From assembly GCA_032622095.1 (NCBI GenBank), contig CP136061.1, forward strand, positions 187,680,369 to 187,744,368: a stretch of DNA of 64,000 nt, written 5' to 3'. Positions 24,213-37,943 of this stretch are shown here, one piece after another (position 1 is the stretch's first letter; each line of letters opens with the position of its first letter). The position numbers were made by a program, and so were the translations under genes. The stretch is from Siphonodentalium dalli (taxonomy: Eukaryota > Mollusca > Scaphopoda > Gadilida > Siphonodentaliidae). Below the pieces are notes generated by a model. That model was not told where the DNA came from. It did not search any database and saw only the letters and a list, made by a program, of their open reading frames with translations.

Positions 24213-24984
24213 ACATGCACACATCATTGTAGTCAAACAATTTAACCCAATTGACACATATAATTATGTCAATCGCAACCAATCGCCTTCCGTGACAGTC
24301 CTATTATATAAGGTGCGCGATGTTTATCTCTTTCTGCGCGTAAAACAATGCGTACGATATTACTAAGATCACCTGGAGTGAAAGAGAGCAATTGGAAGTA
24401 ATAAGCTATCAGATTGTTGAAGAACCCCCTTCATACCATAGCTTCATGTTGATTATATTGTAATTACTCTATGAATTATATGGATTACATTTTTTTACAC
24501 TAAGTATATGCAGCTCAAGTGAGTGCAATCTAGTTCCTGAATTGTCTTTACTTTCTGTGACCAGAAAATTGTCAAGGTATTTTGAATACTTTACTAGCAT
24601 CTGCTTTGATTGTGTAATCAACATTTTCTTTCTGTGATAATTCCAACTGGTTAAGTTAACTATATTCTACAGGCATGTTTCCAGAGATAAAGACGGTCTT
24701 CAAACTGTCTTTCAAAGCTTCTTATTATTTTGATGACAATATATTATTCCAGATCTTTTTTTTTAAACATGTCCATGCCGGGTTCGTCCGAATGGTGTCG
24801 GGAAGGAAGTTTACATCTCACCGTCCCATATTCAACATGTCGTGTCTTAATGTCAACTCCACTAAGGTCTTTAGTAAACACGTTGCACGAGGTTGTAAAA
24901 ATGCGTGTTCTGCCCTCGGAAGATCCACCCACCCTGGCATACCTTCCTGCAATTTGTTACCACCCTTTTTAAACACACGACTTT
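24213..24984. other. Non-coding stretch, no gene seen
   Basis: Frames of 60-103 codons at 24675-24986 occur on both strands without recognisable motifs. They may belong to the upstream part of the retroelement that becomes recognisable at 24985, but this cannot be shown by eye. Confidence 0.45.
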
Positions 24985-26090
<1,106 letters not shown>

Positions 26091-26243
26091 AGTTCCAAAT
26101 TATGCGATGCAACAGAGGATACCACCAAGACATATACACCCAATACGACCAAACCATGATTTCTACAAGTTGAACTTCTTTTGTCGAACGATCTTGGATC
26201 GTAATAATTTAGAGTGGTTGTATATTCACGTCTACGCGAAGAG

Positions 26244-26771
26244 TTAAAGGTGGATTATCTCTTTGTAAACATGTATTATATAGTTACCGGGGTATAAAAT
26301 ATTAGATCTGAATCGAAGACTCCTGTCCGGAAATGCTTCTATCGATTAATATTAATTTTATTTCGAATATTTTCTGGTCTAAAAAGGTGTGTTTGTTCAG
26401 CTAACGAACAATATTGGTTACTGTTAACAGAGACCAGAAATTATATTGTGCAATTTTGTCACAAATAAACGTCAATTATACTCATTATCGCTTATATCTG
26501 TGGAACAAAACAGTACAAACAACCAATCTGTGACATTTGACATTCGTTGCGTAGATGTAGGAACAGCCCAGTGCTCTATATCGCAATACGGTCTCATCCG
26601 AATGGTCGGTTCTAAAAATAGTAACATAAATGGGCCCGATTTAATATTCGAAATAAAATCAATATTAATTGATAGAATCTTTTCCGGACATAGGTCTTCA
26701 GTTCATATCTATTATTTTATACCCACGCAACTATTTAAAAAAAATTATTTAAAGAGATAATCCATCTTTAA
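26244..26771. mobile_element. TTAA-flanked long-TIR element, 528 bp
   Basis: Begins TTAAAGGTGGATTATCTCTT and ends with the reverse complement of TTAAAGATGGATTATCTCTT. Arms of about 135 bp include GGGTATAAAATANTAGAT, GTCCGGAAA, ATTAATATTNATTTTATTTC and GAATATT, mirrored at 26630-26718. TTAA is present at both ends (26244-26247 and 26768-26771). A 104-codon internal frame has no transposase features. This is a non-autonomous piggyBac- or Kolobok-type element, distinct from the GTGCCAAG and TTAAAGGGAC families seen elsewhere. Confidence 0.8.
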
Positions 26772-28930
26772 TAAGAGCGTACTTGTAAATTTAAAAATAA
26801 AAAAAGGCGCTGAGAAGGCGAGACTTTAAATATGTAAAATAGGCCACACATTTTAATTTATGTGATGGGTCAATGGGCTTTTATGATTAATACTGTAAAT
26901 GTAACGAAAGTTATCAGGAAAGTTATCAAAATAATCAGCTTATCCGAAAAATCATTATCAGATAACAATATTTCATAAAATTCGGTTCAACATTGTTCAG
27001 TTATTATATTGTGAAATAGGTACATAATGTGATTATTTGATTCTGAAATAAGCAGATAATGTCCGTTATTTCGTTGTATGGCGCGGGCCACAGTGAAAAC
27101 ACCTGTTAAAAGGCGTACACCTGAAAATTTGTGTGTTAGCTTATTTGTGTCATTGTCTTTTACATAACATGCTTAGAATAGCCTCATTATGATTCGATCA
27201 AAAATATTCTCTTTGTCAGCACATTATCGACTCAAAATCAGGCCAATTTAAGCAGGTTATATTATAAGCAGATAATGTGCAGGTTTTCTGGATAACAAAC
27301 TGTATTATAGGGTAAAAAAAAACTACTCCACCGGGAATCTTCGGAACGGAAAAGCTTCGAACTTTCCAAGATTTTCTCAGATATAGACAATATACATAAT
27401 TTAACAATTATCTGATGAAAAAAAAGATGGAACTTCAAATGCATTTATTAAAATATTATTGAAAGCACAGTATCCCGCGAACAACCAAAACTGCTCATTT
27501 GAAAAATAAAAACACACAGAGGTACATTATACGAGCATAAACTAATGTGGTGGAATAATAAGGCATTTTTTAACATTTATAAATAATAATATCAAAATTG
27601 AAACAAAAGGCCCAGAACGTTGACCAAAACTGATTGGCCTAACCCCAATTATTCTAATTTGACGTGTATTTTAAACCAGGTCAGTTACAAATCCTTATTG
27701 CTGATTATCAGGTAAATTCAGAAACAAAGAATACTTAAATTTTATTTTAAGTCGAAAAGGCACATACATGTAGAACAAATAACTGATTCGAACGCGTATT
27801 GTATTCTTAGAAATTGCGTCACATGCATGTATCTGCTCGATCTTTATGCTTTGAAATTCTTAAGAGGTGAACGATTTTTGAGGAAAAGGAAAGGATAGTC
27901 AACTTATTTTCAGGACAAAATTATTATGAACATACGTTGAGTACAAAACTACAAATGTCTCAATTAAGTCAATTTTAAACCATATTACTAATAATCCAAT
28001 AAAACAAGGTCCGCCCCATTCAGATTTCAAAACCCGGGTGATGTGTCAAGTAGCGTGTGTAATATCGCGATGACCTATAGCGATTCATTTCGCATCCCTT
28101 TGTTGACTCATCCGTTCAAATTAAAATTGGCAGGTCCATAATGGAAAGCGGCCATGACTAGCATGGATCTCTCAAAGAGCGGACTTCAAATGACAAACCA
28201 TCACGGAGGAAAATAAAATGGCGGCTGCCGTCTGACAGTATACTTAATAGATCTATGAAGTGCACAGCGTGTTTCGCCGACACCTCGCTTCGAGATATTT
28301 CTCGACCAAGCCGCAGATGGCGAGTGGTTATTATCTCGAACCACTTCATGATGAATGGCGTAACATCTTATTCTGACAACTAGATGCAACACGCACGAGC
28401 CGGCTTTGAACCCTTTTTGTGCTCGACGCGACGATCATGGGTCTATCATGCATGTACATTCAAATACAATGTTACTATACTGTTCTAACAACACCATCGA
28501 AGGAGCATCTGCAAGTAGTACCAATCCGGAATAGTTCGATTTTTTTAATTGTGCAGTATCTTGGAGGATGTGAACACTCAGTTAATAGGAAATCACAGAA
28601 TATATATTGCCTTCAAACTATTCATGAACTATATATATATAGATTACTGCTTTAATGGCGCTTACTAACCACATTATATTTATATACCTCCAATACAAAA
28701 GAATACACATATTCAATTGTATTATGCGTATGGTCACACATATTATATAGCCTATAATGCATGGTATGTACATCGTTTCAAAAATATAAACATGTTTTTA
28801 CAATTGAGTAACAAAAAATAGAGAGAAAGTTGAGACGTCGAAGAACCGGCGATTATCCTAAATGTGTTGAGAAATCATTCGATGCCACGAATGAATCGCC
28901 ACTCGCATCCATATGGGCTAGCAACACCCA
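26772..28930. other. Non-coding stretch, no gene seen
   Basis: Words around 27221-27305 (ATTATCGACTCAAAAT, GTGCAGGTTTTC) have weak counterparts at 51063-51163, suggesting an old dispersed repeat. No coding frame is supported. Confidence 0.45.
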
Positions 28931-28948
28931 TAATTTTCCTTGGGCGGA

Positions 28949-29470
28949 TTAATTGTGTGCACGTGAAGAGGAATGATGCAGAATGAAGAATGAAGTCGCT
29001 CCACAAAATTCCGCGAAGAATTTGGCGACCAAATGCTGCATCGTATCAGTGCAGTGTACATTTAGATATGTTAGTGAAAAGCGTTCAGTTGAGAAACTGT
29101 GCCAGATTTTTCGTCTCCTGAGATTTTCCGGATGATCTGCCAGGAGTTTCCAGATACTCCATGATGACAGCGGGTCCACATGCGGAAGAAACAGCATTTG
29201 ATTATTTGCACTCACAACGGATGACAGCCAGTCTGCAAAATGATGCTCATTGACCTTTGATTTTGTAAGACGTTTCCAACTGGCTTTCGTCATGAAGAAT
29301 CCACTTGACAGAAGATGGTTAAGGTGAGAGTCGAGATCATAGATTGTAAGAATATCGATGATATCAGAAACGAATCCTGTGGTTTTCACTCCGAACAAGG
29401 TACAGTGCTAGAGCTGATATAAAAATAGACGAAGAGGAATATATACCATGGTACCCCATATAGTATAGAT
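28949..29470 (-). pseudogene. Retroelement C-terminal fragment related to the 17-kb element
   Basis: The minus-strand frame 29398-28949 contains TTGFVSDIIDILTIYDLDSH, LNHLLSSGFFMTKASWKRL and SSWSIWKLLADHP. These align with SSGFATEILAILKVYNLEHF, LNDYLDSGVF and WYIWKRM of the 17.2-17.65-kb segment. A cysteine-containing tail follows. Upstream, another frame with FLFVYFYISSSTVPCSE appears to be the same protein in a shifted frame. No RT or endonuclease is seen nearby, so this is a separate 3' fragment. Confidence 0.65.
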
Positions 29471-32400
29471 ATAGGACAGTTACAGATATTCCAGACCAAT
29501 AGAACGCGACATGTAGTACTGTCTGCCAAAACTCTGCAATCCCAATATATCAAAAGCATGACATGGTCACTCCCAAATAATTTTATGATCATCCGGATTA
29601 TCGTGAACGCAGTATCTGCATTGGAACCAAAGAAGTTGTTATGATGCCCAATTGTTATCATGTAAACCAATATACATAAGCTTTTACTTTTACTTTAAAC
29701 ATATTTTATTCGTATATAAATATACAAAAGGGACATATTTCGAGAAATTCTACTCTGAAACATCAGAACAGCGAACAGAACGAAAATATTAACCAAAACG
29801 TGCATATATTCCAAGACGGAATTATCTCGCTACCACAAGTCAGCGGAAAAGTGAAATTTTAGTAAAAGGATTGTTACTTGAAAGAAATAACAATTGGTTG
29901 CCTGAGTGCCTTTACAAACCTTATTTTAACTTTCTATAAGACTGGGTATTGTCATCAGGTTTTCGCGTTCGTCATTATCGATAGCCGTCGATAGCCACCA
30001 ATAGGCCGCATGCCCATGCAATATGTCATGCAACTCATTATAATACCAAACGATAGAAATTGCCACCTCGCGGTGTGCTGAAATTACAATACTGGACTCC
30101 CGTTGCCCGTTCGTTAGTTCTGGAATTGTCGCCGGCTGATGCAATTCAGAAACCACCGTCAAGTTGAGGCGAGATCAAAGAACTTCGACTCTCGGATGTG
30201 TCGCAATAAAGGCTGTCGAATGTAACTGGTTTTTCTATTTACAAGGTGTTGCATTAATTAGCAAAGCGCTAGCGACCGTAAGTTTTAAGATATCCCTTTT
30301 TGAAGAACAGCATATGAGAAACGGGGTTTGAAGGCGATACACCTTGACAGTGACCCAAATACACTAGCATATCAACAAATGCATATTGAAATCGATTTTT
30401 TCTTATACAATGAGAAATCACACTGGATCGTGCTATAAGCTTTTTCCATCATGAGAACTTAAAAAAACAGATTTTGCTGTTTTATGAATTGTTTTAGAAT
30501 TCAAGTTATTTATTTGTATGAGCATCCTTGACTCTCTGTATATATTACACACTTGGTCGTGATTATTAAGAATTTCGGGGTGAATTAAAAGCGATGTCCG
30601 ATCTGTGAATTACATGTACGTCCCCGGTGAGCGCACGAGATCAGCTAATCTGGAATTATTTTGTCACATATTATTGATTTGTGAGTAATGTATCTTGTCG
30701 ACTCGGACTGAGCTACAGGAGTCCCCCAAATCAATGTAATGCCATTTCAAGATTCTGAACACCGCCGAATAATAGCCACAAAAACACACGGTCCAATACA
30801 ATTTACACTGTTCCACATCTGAACGAAATGGTCGCTCACACAGCTTTCGATGAGTGAATAACAGCACGACTCTGGTGCCATTGAACCTCTCCAAACGATG
30901 CCAACATAACATTTAGCTGTCCGAATTATTGAATTGGGAATTGGTATCCTATATTACTAATCAGATTCCCGAACTGGGACCTGGAACTAAAGTCAGGTTA
31001 TTTAGCCAGCTATCTATGATCGCAGTCGCTTCGTGTCCATATCATCTATGCATGGATAAATGGCACTCTTTGATGTTCAAACCCAATCAACTGGATTATA
31101 AGACAACGGCTGGTAAGCCCGAGCAGAGCACACGAATTAATGGACGCGGGCAAACATTGGATCTCGGATCGGTAGGTTTGTTTGACGTGCGGTTCCCAAG
31201 CCAGCCATCTTCCAGTCAACACGAGGAAAAAGTAAACAATTATCATGCCATTCGCAGACGAAATTGAAATCCATTTAATTTTCCATATTGGACGCGGGCA
31301 GCAGAAGATAGGATAGCACCCTCTAGGGAGAGTAATCATCTAATAACAAATACATTTCACTCTTCTAAATTATTACGAGCATATGGAAAGCAAAGCCGCT
31401 TGCCGCGAACGCCATTTACGTACCGTAGTTAATGCGTTCCTCTTTTATTTATTCCTGCAACGATATTAAAGTGTTTGCCGTTTGTTCACGCACCAAGGGA
31501 GTCTAATCTCGTTCGTGCAAATAGCCGTTCTGTTGTTATTTGACAATTCTATGCTGTAAATTGGTCGCGGATGGTTCTCGCCGATGTCATTTTCTGTTGA
31601 ATTAATTTCTATTATCTCCGATCTAGTAAGAGAGGACATTAGGGCTCACGACTAAAAGGGAAGCAACATCGGTTATTATCCGACACGAAAACACATAGGT
31701 TGCAATCAGGGAATGTTTTACACAATCGCTTGATTTATTGCGGAGTTCATTCTCTAAATTGATTTTATATTTTCTCATTAAATGAGAGAACACTGGCAAC
31801 ATTGATGCTTGTTCTCCGTTGACTCCAGTTCAGTTCAGTAAACATCATCATGGAAATTATTTTATGACATGATGTCCACCGGTTTGCTTGTTATTAACCA
31901 ATCGCTGCCAATATTGCACCAGCGGCAAGATGTATAAAACTTGTATTTCACATATGTGTGTATATAAAATAAAATAATTCGTTTTATTCAGTAAAGGCAC
32001 TTGTTGTTTTGTTTCCTCACTTTATATTTAGTTATGCTCGTGTTTGAGATATTTTGGTCCCGCCCGGGGAATAAATTAGTCAAAAAATACGTGTTTACCT
32101 AAATACGGATTTATATGTCGTAATAAAATTATGGAAGTCATAGAATTTAATGTTCAGCATGAAACAATAAACTGCTTTCACGACAAGTCTATATTCCTCA
32201 TATGGAAAATATAAAGAGCGTTTGGCTAACTTCCATGTTAGATTGAATGCAGCTGTTAAATGGCATGACTGTATATATAAATTTGGTGTATTTATACTCT
32301 CCCGCATCCAGAATTATACATACATGGATTTTTTAGGTTTAAATGAAACATGTCTGTTAAACCGTTGAACATTCGCCCGTAACAGTTTGGTTAGAGTTTT

Positions 32401-33566
32401 GTTCAGGATCCTGCGATTTATAACAGCATATGCGACGTCTATCGAATTTATGCTGTCAACAAATGCCATCTGGGCATGTAAATATGGTCCGCCTGCGGCG
32501 AATGAACATATATTTGATTTTCTTGCGGTCTCAACATTTATCCCTGTTGCACTCCCGGAAGTTAAATATCTAAACGAAAAAGGCTTGCCCCCGGGAGTTC
32601 TGAATTGTTTTTTCTACCGGAGTGACGCAAATATGAAAGATAATTGAGAGGAAATAATAGTCAATGATAGGCGGAGCTGACAAAAAAATCGCCAAGAGGG
32701 AGAGACACCCGTCAAAATGAACATAATGAGGAATAAACATTATGTTGACAATCCACGTATTGTTGTGCAACCAAGACAGTTTGGAGATTGTCACTAATTT
32801 TGTTTTTTATCTGATAGGTGAATTGATCTGGAAAACTCAGGTGTGGGAGCGGTTTCACAGGTGTGCAACCTACAATGAATGGCGTGGTAATTGCTAACAA
32901 AAACCCTGCTGCGACATTGAATGCTCATACTGAGCACACAACTACCCCATAATTAGAGGATAGTTTGTAAGCTTGGCACTGATTTCCGTACCCGATCGTG
33001 CAGATATCTCGATGAGGTTAATCCTGGAGAATAATAGCGATTGCGCGGGAAAACTATTATTCTGACAAACACGATATTACCTGGACGTGTCTTTCAGACG
33101 AACGGTTAAATGTGGCTCACATGATTTGTCACAATCAAACTATATTTGAGATGTTAAATAGCAAAGCATAGAACGAACCCATCAGTTCATCCGTGTGAGT
33201 TTCTATGGTCAGATAGGGACTTTCGATCCAGGTTAATTATTAATTAGTTTAATTATTTTATGTTATGTGTAACATACATATATAACCAGTATACTTGTAA
33301 ACTTCCTGTTTTATTTGCCTGATAAAAGCTGTTAGTATACAGCCGATATAATGGCATGGTTTAAAGTGATGTGAAACACTCCGGTTTGGTGATAAAATAG
33401 AAATGGAGAATAATCTTGCTCAAAGTAGTTATTTTCATGAATATTAATCAGAATTTACAACACACACCGTCAGTCTTATAAATTTATTAAATGCAATGGG
33501 TATATCGATCGCGAAATCATTTGCGTTAGTTTATCGCCGATTGTTGCGTCCCGAATCGAGATGTAA
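29471..33566. other. Non-coding stretch of about 4 kb, no gene supported
   Basis: Open frames of up to 112 codons (30929-31267 plus; 31046-31339 minus) overlap each other and lack motifs. No clear repeat, RNA gene or element end was recognised. Confidence 0.45.
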
Positions 33567-34370
33567 TTATTATACCCCCCGCAACGAAGTTAGGGGGGGG
33601 GGTATACCGGAGTCAGCTTGTCCGTCCGTCCATCCGTCCGTCGTCCGTCGTCCGTCCGTGGACACAAATTTGTCCGGAGTTTTTCTCAGTCGTTTTTTGA
33701 TCAATTTCCTTGAAACTTGGCACAGACATCAACCACCATGGGAACCTGTGCACCTGCGATTATGACGTCTGTCGGACCTTTTTTTGATGGAGTTATCCCC
33801 CTTTTTCCACTTAGAAAATTTTCGCAACATGTATACTTTTGTCCGAGCTTTTATTCCTACATTTTTAGGTCAATTTTTTAAAAACGTGGGACAGACATTT
33901 AGTACCATGGGAACTTGTGCACCTGCGATTATGACGTCTGTCCGACATTTTTTGGTGGAGTTATCCCCCTTTTTCGACTTAGAATTTTTTTTGCAACATG
34001 CAGAATTTTGTCCGAGCTTTTATTCCTACATTTTTCGGTCAATGTTTTTTAATCTTGGCACTGATATTTAGTACCATGGGAACCTGTGCACCTGCGATTA
34101 TGACGTCTGTACGACATTTTTGTGTGGAGTTATTCCCCTTTTTTGACTTAGAAATGTTTTCGCAACATGCATAATTTTGTCCAAGCTTTATTCCTACATT
34201 TTTCGGTCAATAGGTTTAAGATAGGGTTATGGTTGTACACCTGCAATGGGAACTGTTATTTTATTATTTTAACTAAATGTTTACTGACATGTGAAACATC
34301 TCAGTATTTTAAATACAGGGGGGTATCCGTAGTCCCATTGGGACAGTCACACCTCTAGTTTACAATTGAG
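33567..34370. repeat. Complex repeat with a 169-bp tandem unit
   Basis: Starts with a TATACCCCCCGCAACGAAG / GGGGGGTATA hairpin and a GTCCGTCCGTCCATCC minisatellite (33620-33660). A 169-bp unit follows about 3.3 times; CCATGGGAAC marks positions 33736, 33905 and 34074. Each unit also carries GCACCTGCGATTATGACGTC and GAGTTATCCCCCTTTTT. The block ends near a GGGGGGTAT. Frames through it are repeat translations. This block organisation is, to my recollection, common in lophotrochozoan genomes, but the element class is unknown to me. Confidence 0.75.
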
Positions 34371-34889
34371 CGTAGTTCAGACGGTGTTTTCTATGGAGTT
34401 ATATGGTCGATTTCTTTGAGATTATGGGCGATGTTAATAGAATGCTACATTCCCCCAGTTGGCATAGCGCCTGAGTACTAATTTATCAGCTTCACGCACC
34501 CGACCAAGTCCAAAATATGTCTTTAAAAGAATAAAAACTACATATATATGTAGGTCCTTAATGAAGTTATCTATTCATAATCACATACTCATTAACCAAT
34601 ACGGCGATTAGCCTCGTGCCAAGGAAGACAACTTCTTGCATGTCCAGACAGTACCCCAATCAATAATTTCTGTGAAATTTTCTGGAGCTGGAAGTCCTTG
34701 CACAACTTATCGAAACATGTGTGCTTGAGGTTGTATCAACCAGTAAGTGTATGTACGAACAACAAGCTATGACATTATTTTCTCCCCAATGCCTGTTGCA
34801 TATATTTAAAATATTAAATAAATCTGTATTTTGTTTCTTGTCACAAGGATTGTAATCTTGAATGACAGAGCATAACAGAACATGTAGCT
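34371..34889. other. Non-coding stretch, no gene seen
   Basis: May include further decayed sequence of the minus-strand pseudogene that is recognisable from 34890, but no match could be made. Confidence 0.4.
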
Positions 34890-35962
34890 TTGGCGAGGGG
34901 TGGCTTGTCGGCAAATCGCATGTCTTCGGACTCGAAGAGTGATGTGGGTATTCACATAGTCCGTAATGGAGAGCATCGTCTATACTGGTGTGTTAGATGC
35001 CGCATCATAAGTCTCTGGAATAGGAGCGCCGAATCAATGTTACATTATCTTTTGCTGTAACAGCCATAGCACTTAATAACGTCTGAACATTCTTAGTCTG
35101 TTTTAATTTAAGTTAAAACACAATCTTTTCCTCCATTTCTCTAACACAATTCTCACCGAAAGAGAAAACCTCGCACATGTTGTACCAGGGGGAGTAGTAA
35201 CACGATTAGCACTGTTTTAAGGATTGTCCGTGAATTGGGAGTAAGATTTCATGGATGATTGCAATATCACGTGACATCCTTGTAACTGAAACATCCTTAT
35301 GTTGTTGACTCATTTCAGTCAGTGTTTGCATTGGTCTATTGCATTCAGTTGAGAACTGCACAGAAGAATGAAGGCGTGTGGCAAGTTGGGCGTTGTCATT
35401 ATTCACACCACTACCGCTCGTCAGCCCATGCAGCATCAACTATAACTTTATATATAAACGCATGCGTGCGTGTTCAAATGATTAAATGTGCGAGTCCACC
35501 CCATTTGCGCGCGAATCTTTTGGACGAATTCACACTCACTTTGACTTTCTTATCAACTGACGTGTTCGCATTTTTAAGACCTTCCATTTTCTGCAGATAT
35601 ATAGATATGCCGATTTGACGTGTCCAGATGAAGCGAAAATTGGCATGTCCCCCCCCCCCCCTGTGCAATTCAAAATCACTGAGTCTGCCGCCTATAATCA
35701 ATGTCCTGGTCATAGATAACATTTTCTGATATTGTATCCAGTATTTACCAATGACATATTGCGTACATGAAACTTCTCGTTTATCTTCTAGCAGAACAGA
35801 CACGCTTGATAAAATTGCATCGTCTGAAACATGGTCGACTTGCAAATATCCATCCAAGATCCTATCACTGAGAACTTTCGCATGCGAGCGGCATTCGTTC
35901 ATAGAGTGCGTAACATGGTGTAAATTGGTCATACGAAGTTTATGCACAAATGTCGCCATCAA
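34890..35962 (-). pseudogene. Broken copy of an uncharacterised repetitive metazoan protein family
   Basis: Minus-strand segments appear in order. 35962-35474 has a KYWIQYQKMLSMTRTLI segment, then GISIYLQKMEGLKNANTS and RKWGGLAHLII. 35439-35206 has LTSGSGVNNDNAQLA, VQFSTECNRPMQTLTEM and QQHKDVSVTRMSRD. Further decayed pieces follow, including a segment with DDALHYGLCEYP near 34930-34980. I recognise this pattern (a Gly-Leu-Thr motif, a DLTE-type motif, then a QHK[DE]-x2-x-R-x2-RD motif) from large unnamed multi-copy families in marine invertebrates. A C run at 35649-35661 replaces part of the middle, and frames shift at least twice. Function unknown; not a working gene here. Confidence 0.55.
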
Positions 35963-36145
35963 GATGAAAACCGACTGAATACATCTATAAATGGTCTTTC
36001 GAAAAGATGTGTGCCATTAATATGATTAGCGTATTTACCAGTATACAAACTGAAACGATCCAGAAACCAACGTCAATTGAAATATAGACAGAAACTTCGG
36101 ATTGTTATTTCTCTGGCGTTCCGTAGCAAAAGTTGAGAGATTTTA

Positions 36146-36591
36146 GGTTACACTGGTGTAAATGTTTTCCATAGGCCTCAGTGCTAACGTTTTAGCGTAT
36201 AGTGTTGGCAATATAAATGTTGGGTCCAAAATTTTCTTTAAATCTGAAAAATTGACATTTTGGGAAACTTTTTACACAAAACAATCGTGTCTGTCTAGCA
36301 GGGAATTCGCCTTTAAATCTTATGTTTTCGTAACTAGTGTCAGAACCGCATACAAAAATACAGTCATATTTTAGACCACACCAAAAAATTCAAACTTCAC
36401 TACAAAGGGTTAATTCCTGTGCCAATGGTTATTTTACCTATGGGAAATCATAGAGGTGTGATGATTTTTTTATGTGAAAAGCACACAAGGCTATTGACCA
36501 ATCAGGGCCCAGTGTCTATTTTATTCTCTCCTATATATTCCTCCCGCATCCGCTAGATGTCACTCGGAACCTTATTTACACCAGTATAACC
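36146..36591. mobile_element. B1, outermost left copy of the B element
   Basis: 446 bp. Left terminus GGTTACACTGGTGTAAAT; right terminus ATTTACACCAGTATAACC, with one change from the other copies (GTGTAACC). Lacks 5 bp present in the other copies near 36450. Its left flank (ATTTTA) is single-copy sequence, so this is the array edge. Confidence 0.85.
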
Positions 36592-37492
36592 TGAAGCGAT
36601 AGCCCGCTTTTTCGCGGAATAATTGTAACTCCCTACATTTCTTCAGAATTGCCCATCAATGGAAAAAATGTGTTCAAAAACAATATCACTTCTGTGGTTC
36701 TTTATTTATCACACACAATTTAACCCCACCCCCTTTAACAAATTATTCATCAAAAAAGCACAATTTTCCACCACCAGTCATGTTCAGGCCCCATTTTCAC
36801 TCAGTTTTAGGGATCTGGTGTTGCAAACTTGGATCAGCTATGGAAGACTGTTCAATATTCTTTCCATGAGAGAACTTCTGGTGATGTGAGGTCATTGAGT
36901 CCAGATCTGATCAGCTGAGCATCAAGCGCATGACTTTATCAGCACATTGAAGAATAAAATATGACATTTTCAGGTCTGCAAGGGTGATCCAAGACAACTG
37001 GATGTGGGTGTATATTGAATTAGTTGAATAAAGATATGCTCTCTTTGAATTGCTGAAGCATTTTCTTAAATGTGTCCAAGTTTTAGTGCTATTAACCTTC
37101 AAATGACCATACCCACCAGTGGAAATGACACACTTTTATGATATATATCTGTATATCACTGGCTATAAAATCCAAAATACTTGTTAAATTAGGTTCTTAT
37201 AACAATTGATATATGTGTCGTTGACATGCCCATGTTATGGGTCATTTGCATTATCATGTGACTATTACCACCTAGAAATTTTTGAAAATACCTTGAAAAA
37301 TTGGCATTTTTTATGAAAAATCTTACTATTATTTTGGCTGATGTAAGTGAAAGAAGGCATCAGCAGCAAGAATAGCCACATCAAGCATGAGATATTCATT
37401 GGACTGAAAGACCAGGCTCTGTAAAATGCATTAAAATGCTTTAAAGTGACTCCCAGGAATCAAAAATGATAAAAAGCTATTTTTTCCCTTTA

Positions 37493-37943
37493 GGTTACAC
37501 TGGTGTAAATGTTTTCCATAGGCCTCAGTGCTAACGTTTTAGCGTATAGTGTTGGCAATATAAATGTTGGGTCCAAAATTTTCTTTAAATCTGAAAAATT
37601 GACATTTTGGGAAACTTTTTACACAAAATAATCATGTCTGTCTAGCAGGGAATTCGCCTTTAAATCTTATGTTTTCGTAACTAGTGTCAGAACCGCATAC
37701 AAAAATACAGTCATATTTTAGACCACACCAAAAAATTCAAACTTCACTACAAAGGGTTAATTCCTGTGCCAATGGTTATTTTACCTATGGGAAATCATAG
37801 GGAAGAGGTGTGATGATTTTTTTATGTGAAAAGCACACAAGGCTATTGACCAATCAGGGCCCAGTGTCTATTTTATTCTCTCCTATATATTCCTCCCGCA
37901 TCCGCTAGATGTCACTCGGAACCTTATTTACACCAGTGTAACC
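37493..37943. mobile_element. B2, TIR element inside module A
   Basis: 451 bp with an 18-bp perfect terminal inverted repeat GGTTACACTGGTGTAAAT. Each terminus contains an imperfect palindrome TTACACTGGTGTAA. The left flank reads CCCTTTA and the right TAAAGCG, whereas direct A-A junctions read CCCTTAAAGCG. Net insertion is 454 bp, so a 3-bp target duplication (TAA, with one substituted copy TTA) fits. GG-ended TIRs with a TWA target would suit a PIF/Harbinger-like MITE. No coding capacity. Confidence 0.8.

Noticed and set aside
24029-24282. Frames with repeated RRPITPKTRFSEG-like motifs that mimic a repeat protein
   Set aside because: Same minisatellite in the opposite orientation. Similar frames occur on both strands and in both arms.
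36659-36889. A 76-codon frame repeated identically in all ten A modules, with a 63-codon antisense frame
   Set aside because: The modules are nearly identical at DNA level, including non-coding parts, so conservation of the frame carries no coding signal. No domain or signal peptide is visible.
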